DNA from: Streptomyces plumbidurans
GTDB taxonomy: Bacteria; Actinomycetota; Actinomycetes; Streptomycetales; Streptomycetaceae
Length of the DNA: 64,000 bases
NCBI RefSeq assembly: GCF_019857225.1
Contig: NZ_JAFJSY010000031.1
Location: 1 to 64,000 of the forward strand
Reading direction: 5' to 3'
Shown: piece by piece, positions 59,448 to 64,000 of the stretch
How positions within the stretch are numbered: position 1 is the stretch's first letter
Layout: each line of letters begins with the position of its first letter
Notes under the pieces: model-generated
Seen by the model: only the letters and a program-made list of their open reading frames with translations
Told to the model about the DNA's origin: nothing
The model's database searches: none
Position numbers and translations under genes: made by a program

Positions 59448-60671
59448 ATGAACGTCGTACGCCGCAGCGCCGCGGCCCTGGCCGCCGCCGCAGTGATCGG
59501 CGCGGCCGCACCCGCCGTCGCCGCGTCCTCCTCGCCGTCCCCGTCGGCACTGCCCGCCGGTCTGTACGGCACCACGGACCCGAAGTACGACGGCGTCTGG
59601 CGCCAGTCGCTGGCCCTGCTCGCGCAGCACGAGACGGGCGTGCGGCCCGCGGCGAAGGCCGTCGACTGGCTGGCGGGGCAGCAGTGCGCGAACGGGGCGT
59701 TCGCGCCGTTCCGCGCCGACACCGGCAAAGCCTGCGACGCCAAGACCATGGTCGACACCAACAGCACGGCCGCCGCCGTCCAGTCCCTCGCCGCGCTCGG
59801 CGGTCACGACACCGCCACCGGCAAGGCGGTCACCTGGCTGAAGTCCGTGCAGAACAAGGACGGCGGCTGGGGCTACGCGCCGGGCGGGGCGAGCGACGCC
59901 AACTCGACGTCCGTCGTCATCGGCGCGCTCGCGGCCGTGGGCGAGAAGCCCGCGCAGGCCACCAAGGACGGCAAGTCCCCCTACGACGCCCTCCTCAAGC
60001 TCGCCCTCCCCTGCGACGGCAAGCAGGCAGGCGCCTTCGCCTTCCAGCCGGACAAGAAGGGCAAGCTCGCCGCCAACGCGGACGCGACCGCGGCGGCCGT
60101 GGTGGGAGCCCTCGGCAAGGGGCTGACCGGGGCGGCAACCAAGCCGGCCCACGCCGCCGCGACGTGCAAGGACGCCCCCGACGCCGAGCAGGCCGCGGCC
60201 AACGGCGCCGCCTACCTCACCACCGCCCTCGCCAAGGACAAGCACCTGACCTCGGCCATGCCCGGCGCCAAGCCCCAGCCCGACTACGGCAACACGGCCG
60301 ACGCGGTCCTCGCCCTCGCGACCGCCGGACAGGGCGACAGGGCGGCCGGTGCCCTGGACTGGCTGGAGGCCAACTCCGGGCCCTGGGCCAAGGCGAGCGG
60401 ACCGGCCGCGTACGCCGAACTGATCCTCGCCGCCGAGGCGGCCGGCGCCGATGTCCACCACTTCGGCGGCCAGGACCTGGTGGCGCAGCTCAACGCGACC
60501 GGCCCGAAGCCCGCGTCCGTCTCCGCCTCCACCACGCCCGTCGACTCGACCAAGGCGGACAAGAAGGACGACAAGGGCGGCTCCCCCTTCGGCGTCTGGT
60601 GGATCGTAGGCGTGTGCCTGGTCGCCGGTGTCGGCGTCGGCTTCCTGCTCAGCGTCCGCAACAAGAGGTGA
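59448..60671 (+). CDS. Exported alpha/alpha-toroid protein of the B12 operon (transcobalamin-like)
   Basis: 407 aa, ATG 59448. Signal peptide (1-26, AAPAVAASSS), toroid of prenyltransferase/squalene-cyclase-like repeats (about 45-350; AVDWLAGQQCANGAFAPF, AVTWLKSVQNKDGGWGYAPG, ADAVLALATAGQG), linker rich in Ser/Thr/Lys, and a C-terminal membrane anchor (about 380-402, GVWWIVGVCLVAGVGVGFLL). It is surface-anchored and located behind the B12 riboswitch. The six-hairpin toroid is also the N-terminal fold of eukaryotic transcobalamin/intrinsic factor, so it is a candidate extracellular B12 binder. The ribosome site is poorly placed. Confidence 0.85.
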   Translation: MNVVRRSAAALAAAAVIGAAAPAVAASSSPSPSALPAGLYGTTDPKYDGVWRQSLALLAQHETGVRPAAKAVDWLAGQQCANGAFAPFRADTGKACDAKTMVDTNSTAAAVQSLAALGGHDTATGKAVTWLKSVQNKDGGWGYAPGGASDANSTSVVIGALAAVGEKPAQATKDGKSPYDALLKLALPCDGKQAGAFAFQPDKKGKLAANADATAAAVVGALGKGLTGAATKPAHAAATCKDAPDAEQAAANGAAYLTTALAKDKHLTSAMPGAKPQPDYGNTADAVLALATAGQGDRAAGALDWLEANSGPWAKASGPAAYAELILAAEAAGADVHHFGGQDLVAQLNATGPKPASVSASTTPVDSTKADKKDDKGGSPFGVWWIVGVCLVAGVGVGFLLSVRNKR

Positions 60672-60676
60672 CAGCC

Positions 60677-61342
60677 GTGCTCCGCCGTGCCGCAGTGCTT
60701 CTGGTCACGCTGTTCCTCGCGCTCACCGCCACCGCCCAGGCGCACGCCACCGGCTACCGCTACTGGTCCTTCTGGGACTTCGACGGCGGCCACTGGACCT
60801 ACGCCACCCAGGGCCCGGCCACCGCCCGGCCCTCCGACGGGGACGTCCAGGGCTTCCGCTTCTCGGTGAGCGAGGACTCGGCCGACGCGACGAAGCCGCG
60901 CGGGACGACGTCGTTCGCGGCGATCTGCGCGCGGACACCTGCGCAGGACGGCAAGAAGCGGGTCGCTCTCGTCATCGACTTCGGTACGGCGGCGGACGCC
61001 CCGTCCGGCGAGCGTCCGCCGGCCGGCCGTACGGCCTGCGCGCGGGTGTCCGCCGACGCGACGACCGCCGACGCCCTGGCCTCGGTGGCGAAGCCGCTGC
61101 GCTACGACACCAACGCCCTGCTGTGCGCGATCGCCGGGTATCCGCGCACGGGTTGCGGGGAGCAGGTCAGCGGCGGCAAGAACGACACGAAGGACACGAC
61201 CGCCCCCGGCGCCACGGCCGCTCCCGACAGCGCGGACAAGAACGACAGCGGTCCGACCGTCGGGCTGTTCGCGGGCGCGGGCGCGATCGCGCTGCTGGGC
61301 GCGGCAGCGGTGTGGCAGGCACGGCGACGCAGGCATGACTGA
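60677..61342 (+). CDS. Exported anchored partner protein in the B12 operon (SCO2322-type)
   Basis: 221 aa from GTG 60677 (AAGAGG 8 nt upstream); GTG 60668 is an alternative. Signal peptide (about 1-23, ALTATAQAHA), a beta-rich extracellular domain with YRYWSFWDFDGGHWTYATQG and DGDVQGFRFSVSED, and a C-terminal hydrophobic anchor (about 190-215). Proteins of this kind occur in actinobacterial B12/cobalt ECF clusters. It is translated directly after the toroid gene and overlaps the T component, so the three work together. Confidence 0.85.
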   Translation: MLRRAAVLLVTLFLALTATAQAHATGYRYWSFWDFDGGHWTYATQGPATARPSDGDVQGFRFSVSEDSADATKPRGTTSFAAICARTPAQDGKKRVALVIDFGTAADAPSGERPPAGRTACARVSADATTADALASVAKPLRYDTNALLCAIAGYPRTGCGEQVSGGKNDTKDTTAPGATAAPDSADKNDSGPTVGLFAGAGAIALLGAAAVWQARRRRHD

Positions 61343-62402
61343 CCGCTCCGGGCTGCACCCCGGCGCCTGGTGGCTGTGGGCGCTGGGTCTCGGCACCGCC
61401 GCCACCCGCACCACCAACCCCCTGCTCCTCGCCCTGCTCATAGCGACGTCCGGGTACGTCGTCGCCACCTGCCGCCCCCGCGCCCCCTGGTCCCGCTCGT
61501 ACTCGGCGTTCCTCAAGCTCGCCCTCGCCGTCCTGGTCATCCGGCTCTTCTTCGCGGTGGCCCTCGGTTCCCCGATCCCCGGCACCCACGTCATCGTCAC
61601 GCTCCCCGAAGTGCCCCTGCCGCACTGGGCGCAGGGCATCCGCCTGGGCGGCCGGGTCACCGCCGAATCACTGGTCTTCGCCCTCTACGACGGCCTGAAG
61701 CTCGCCACGCTCCTCATCTGCGTCGGCGCCGCCAACGCCCTCGCCAACCCGTCCCGTCTCCTGAAGTCCCTGCCGGGCGCGCTGTACGAGGCCGGTGTCG
61801 CGATCGTGGTCGCCCTCACCTTCGCCCCGAACCTGATCGCCGACGTCCAGCGCCTGCGCGCCGCCCGCCGCCTGCGCGGCCGTCCGGATCGCGGCGTACG
61901 CGGTCTGCTGCAGGTCGGACTGCCGGTGCTGGAGGGTGCGTTGGAGCGTTCCGTCGCCCTGGCCGCCGCGATGGACGCCCGCGGCTACGGCCGCACCGCC
62001 GAGGTCCCGCCCGCCGTACGCCGCACCACCGCCGCGCTCACCCTCGGCGGGCTGCTCGGCGTCTGCGCAGGAACGTACGGACTGCTCACCGCCGCAGGCG
62101 GCACCTACGGGCTGCCCCTGCTGCTCGCCGGGGTCGCGGCGGCGCTTGCCGGGCTGCGGCTCGGTGGCCGCCGCAGCCTGCGTACGCGCTACCGCCCGGA
62201 CCGCTGGGACGTCCGGGCCTGGCTGGTCGCGGGCTCCGGCGCGGCGGTCGCGGCACTCCTCACGCTCGCGTCCACGTCCGACCCCAAGGCCTTGCACCCC
62301 GGCGTCGTTCCGCTCGTCGCCCCCGCCCTCCCGCTGTGGCCCGCGGCAGCCGTACTGATCGGCCTGCTGCCGTCCTTCGTCGCCCCAAAGGAGCCGTCGT
62401 GA
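61335..62402 (+). CDS. ECF transporter T component (CbiQ/EcfT)
   Basis: 355 aa, ATG 61335 overlapping the previous gene by 8 bp. Six or seven membrane segments; coupling-helix Arg motif AARRLRG and later AMDARGYGR, the AxxARG signature of EcfT coupling helices contacting ATPases. It partners the fused ATPase that follows; the S component is presumably beyond the window. Confidence 0.92.
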   Translation: MTDRSGLHPGAWWLWALGLGTAATRTTNPLLLALLIATSGYVVATCRPRAPWSRSYSAFLKLALAVLVIRLFFAVALGSPIPGTHVIVTLPEVPLPHWAQGIRLGGRVTAESLVFALYDGLKLATLLICVGAANALANPSRLLKSLPGALYEAGVAIVVALTFAPNLIADVQRLRAARRLRGRPDRGVRGLLQVGLPVLEGALERSVALAAAMDARGYGRTAEVPPAVRRTTAALTLGGLLGVCAGTYGLLTAAGGTYGLPLLLAGVAAALAGLRLGGRRSLRTRYRPDRWDVRAWLVAGSGAAVAALLTLASTSDPKALHPGVVPLVAPALPLWPAAAVLIGLLPSFVAPKEPS

Positions 62403-64000
62403 TCCGCTTCGAGGATGTCTCCGTGACGTACGACGGCGCGACCGAACCCACCGTCCGGGGCGTCGACTTCGAGGTCCCCGAGGGTGAACTCGTGCTGCTG
62501 GTGGGCCCGTCGGGCGTCGGCAAGTCCACGCTGCTCGGCACGGTCAGCGGTCTGGTTCCGCACTTCACGGGCGGCACCCTGCGCGGCCGGGTCACGGTCG
62601 CGGGCCGCGACACCCGCACCCACAAGCCGCGCGAACTCGCCGACGTCGTCGGCACGGTGGGGCAGGACCCGCTCTCGCACTTCGTGACGGACACCGTCGA
62701 GGACGAACTCGCCTACGGAATGGAGTCGTTGGGCCTCGCTCCCGAGGTGATGCGGCGCCGCGTCGAGGAGACCCTGGACCTCCTCGGCCTGGCTTCCCTG
62801 CGCGACCGCCCCATCGCCACCCTCTCCGGCGGCCAGCAGCAACGCGTCGCCATCGGCTCGGTCCTCACCCCGCACCCCCAGGTCCTCGTCCTCGACGAAC
62901 CCACCTCGGCCCTCGACCCCGCCGCCGCGGAAGAGGTCCTGGCCGTCCTGCAGCGCCTCGTCCACGACCTCGGCACAACGGTCCTCATGGCCGAACACCG
63001 CCTGGAACGCGTCATCCAGTACGCCGACCAGGTCGCCCTGATGCCTTCCCCGGGAGCGACGCCGCTGCTCGGCAACCCGGCCGAGATGATGGCCGTATCC
63101 CCGGTGTATCCACCGGTGGTGGGTCTGGGCCGCCTGGCCGACTGGACCCCGCTGCCGCTGACGGTCCGTGACGCACGGCGCCGGGCGGGCGCACTGCGCG
63201 ACCAACTGGCGCATCCGCATCCGCAGCCGCAGCCTGCGGGCAATCGTGCCGCCAGGGCGGCACGGGTGGGCGCAGGCGGCACCCGGCAAGCGCCGGTAAG
63301 CGCAAAGGCCCCCACCTCAGCCCCCACCCGCCGCTGGCGACGCCCCCTCCGCAAGCCCACCACCCCCTCCGCAACCCCATCCGCCGTCGCGGAGACCCGC
63401 TCCCTCTCAGTCCGCCGAGGCCACGTCGAAGCCCTACGCCACGTAACCCTGACCATCACCCCCGGCGAAACCATCGCCCTCATGGGCCGCAACGGCGCAG
63501 GCAAGTCCACCCTCCTCAACACCCTCGTAGGCCTGGTCCCGCCGACGACCGGCTCGGTCCTCACCACCGGCGTGCCCCCGCACCGCACGGCACCCCCCGA
63601 CCTCGTACGCCGCGTGGGCCTGGTCCCGCAGGAACCCCGTGACCTCCTCTACGCCGACACGGTCGCGGCCGAGTGCGCGGCGGCCGACCGCGACGCGCAG
63701 GCGGACCCCGGTACGTGCCGTGCCCTGGTCTCGGAGCTGCTCCCCGGCATCCAAGACGACACCCACCCGCGCGACCTCTCCGAGGGCCAGCGCCTGACCC
63801 TCGCGCTCGCCGTGGTCCTCACCGCACGCCCGCCCCTGCTGCTCCTGGACGAACCGACCCGGGGCCTGGACTACGGCGCCAAGGCCCGCCTGGTCACCCT
63901 GCTGCGCGGCCTCGCCGCCGAGGGCCACGCGATCGTCCTGGCCACGCACGACGTGGAGCTCGCCGCCGAGCTGGCGCACCGCGTGGTGCTGCTCGCGGAG
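62399..64000 (+). CDS. Fused double ECF ATPase EcfA (3' truncated by window end)
   Basis: GTG 62399 overlaps the T-component stop (GTGA); the frame is open to base 64000 (534 codons). Two ABC modules: first with Walker A GPSGVGKST, signature LSGGQQQR, Walker B VLVLDEPTSALD; then a Pro/Ala/Arg linker (about 265-335) and second with GRNGAGKST, LSEGQRLT and LLLLDEPTRGLD. The second signature is degenerate (E for G), suggesting asymmetric ATP sites. It energises uptake of cobalamin or a related ligand. Regulated by the B12 riboswitch through the operon. Confidence 0.92.
   Translation, partial: MIRFEDVSVTYDGATEPTVRGVDFEVPEGELVLLVGPSGVGKSTLLGTVSGLVPHFTGGTLRGRVTVAGRDTRTHKPRELADVVGTVGQDPLSHFVTDTVEDELAYGMESLGLAPEVMRRRVEETLDLLGLASLRDRPIATLSGGQQQRVAIGSVLTPHPQVLVLDEPTSALDPAAAEEVLAVLQRLVHDLGTTVLMAEHRLERVIQYADQVALMPSPGATPLLGNPAEMMAVSPVYPPVVGLGRLADWTPLPLTVRDARRRAGALRDQLAHPHPQPQPAGNRAARAARVGAGGTRQAPVSAKAPTSAPTRRWRRPLRKPTTPSATPSAVAETRSLSVRRGHVEALRHVTLTITPGETIALMGRNGAGKSTLLNTLVGLVPPTTGSVLTTGVPPHRTAPPDLVRRVGLVPQEPRDLLYADTVAAECAAADRDAQADPGTCRALVSELLPGIQDDTHPRDLSEGQRLTLALAVVLTARPPLLLLDEPTRGLDYGAKARLVTLLRGLAAEGHAIVLATHDVELAAELAHRVVLLAE

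Noticed and set aside
1..64000. CRISPR arrays, insertion sequences, integrases, tRNA genes
   Set aside because: No direct-repeat/spacer arrays, transposase motifs, integrase signatures or complete tRNA folds were seen. The repeats found are short operator-like or coding repeats.

Overview
The window is very GC-rich. Most genes have third positions biased to G/C, start codons GTG/TTG/CTG are frequent, and many genes join through GTGA/ATGA overlaps. Together with the gene families present (SCO6880-type secretion proteins, an AfsR/SARP regulator, F420-dependent oxidoreductase, maltokinase-cap protein), this points to a Streptomyces chromosome. From about 19 kb onward the gene order looks like conserved Streptomyces core; the first 18.5 kb look accessory.

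Region 1 (1-13.6 kb): the end of a type IV secretion (T4SS)-like operon (Gly-rich TrbL/VirB6-like tail, SCO6880-type protein, VirB4-like ATPase, VirD4-like coupling ATPase), then a DUF418 membrane protein and partner, a secreted NlpC/P60 wall hydrolase, two unknown proteins on the minus strand, a DUF4913 protein, a basic-tailed unknown protein and a membrane-anchored protein with a ChW-like domain. Seven of these genes or operons, plus the thaumatin/glycosidase gene at 18.5 kb, have the same ECF-sigma-like promoter, TGAACCG-N15/16-CGTTGT (8 copies, both strands). This is the strongest unexplained signal in the window and defines a compact regulon.

Region 2 (13.7-31.5 kb): an AfsR-like regulator, a thaumatin/GH128 fusion, the RNase P RNA gene (minus strand, overlapped by the end of an EamA exporter gene), an AraC regulator, a Uma2 nuclease, an RNB ribonuclease, YaaA, KDPG aldolase, a dehydrogenase/XRE pair, an RNase H-phosphatase / zinc-ribbon (CTG start) / Nif3 operon, and two unknown proteins.

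Region 3 (31.5-58.4 kb): steroid- or lipid-type beta-oxidation genes (Hsd4A-like SDR, zinc ADH, Hsd4B-like MaoC hydratase, SCP-x-type thiolase, ferredoxin, aldehyde dehydrogenase, MBL hydrolase, SnoaL-RidA fusion) with a KstR-like TetR regulator and four sites matching the KstR operator TnnAACnnGTTnnA. Interleaved are an ABC exporter with histidine kinase and response regulator (an arabinofuranosidase gene lies between kinase and regulator), two MFS exporters, methyltransferases, an amidase, and a glycosyltransferase-methyltransferase-toroid operon.

Region 4 (58.4-64 kb): a phosphotransferase, then a cobalamin riboswitch controlling a secreted alpha/alpha-toroid protein, a second exported anchored protein, an ECF transporter T component and a fused double ATPase that runs off the window. 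The two exported proteins may form a split transcobalamin-like B12 receptor.
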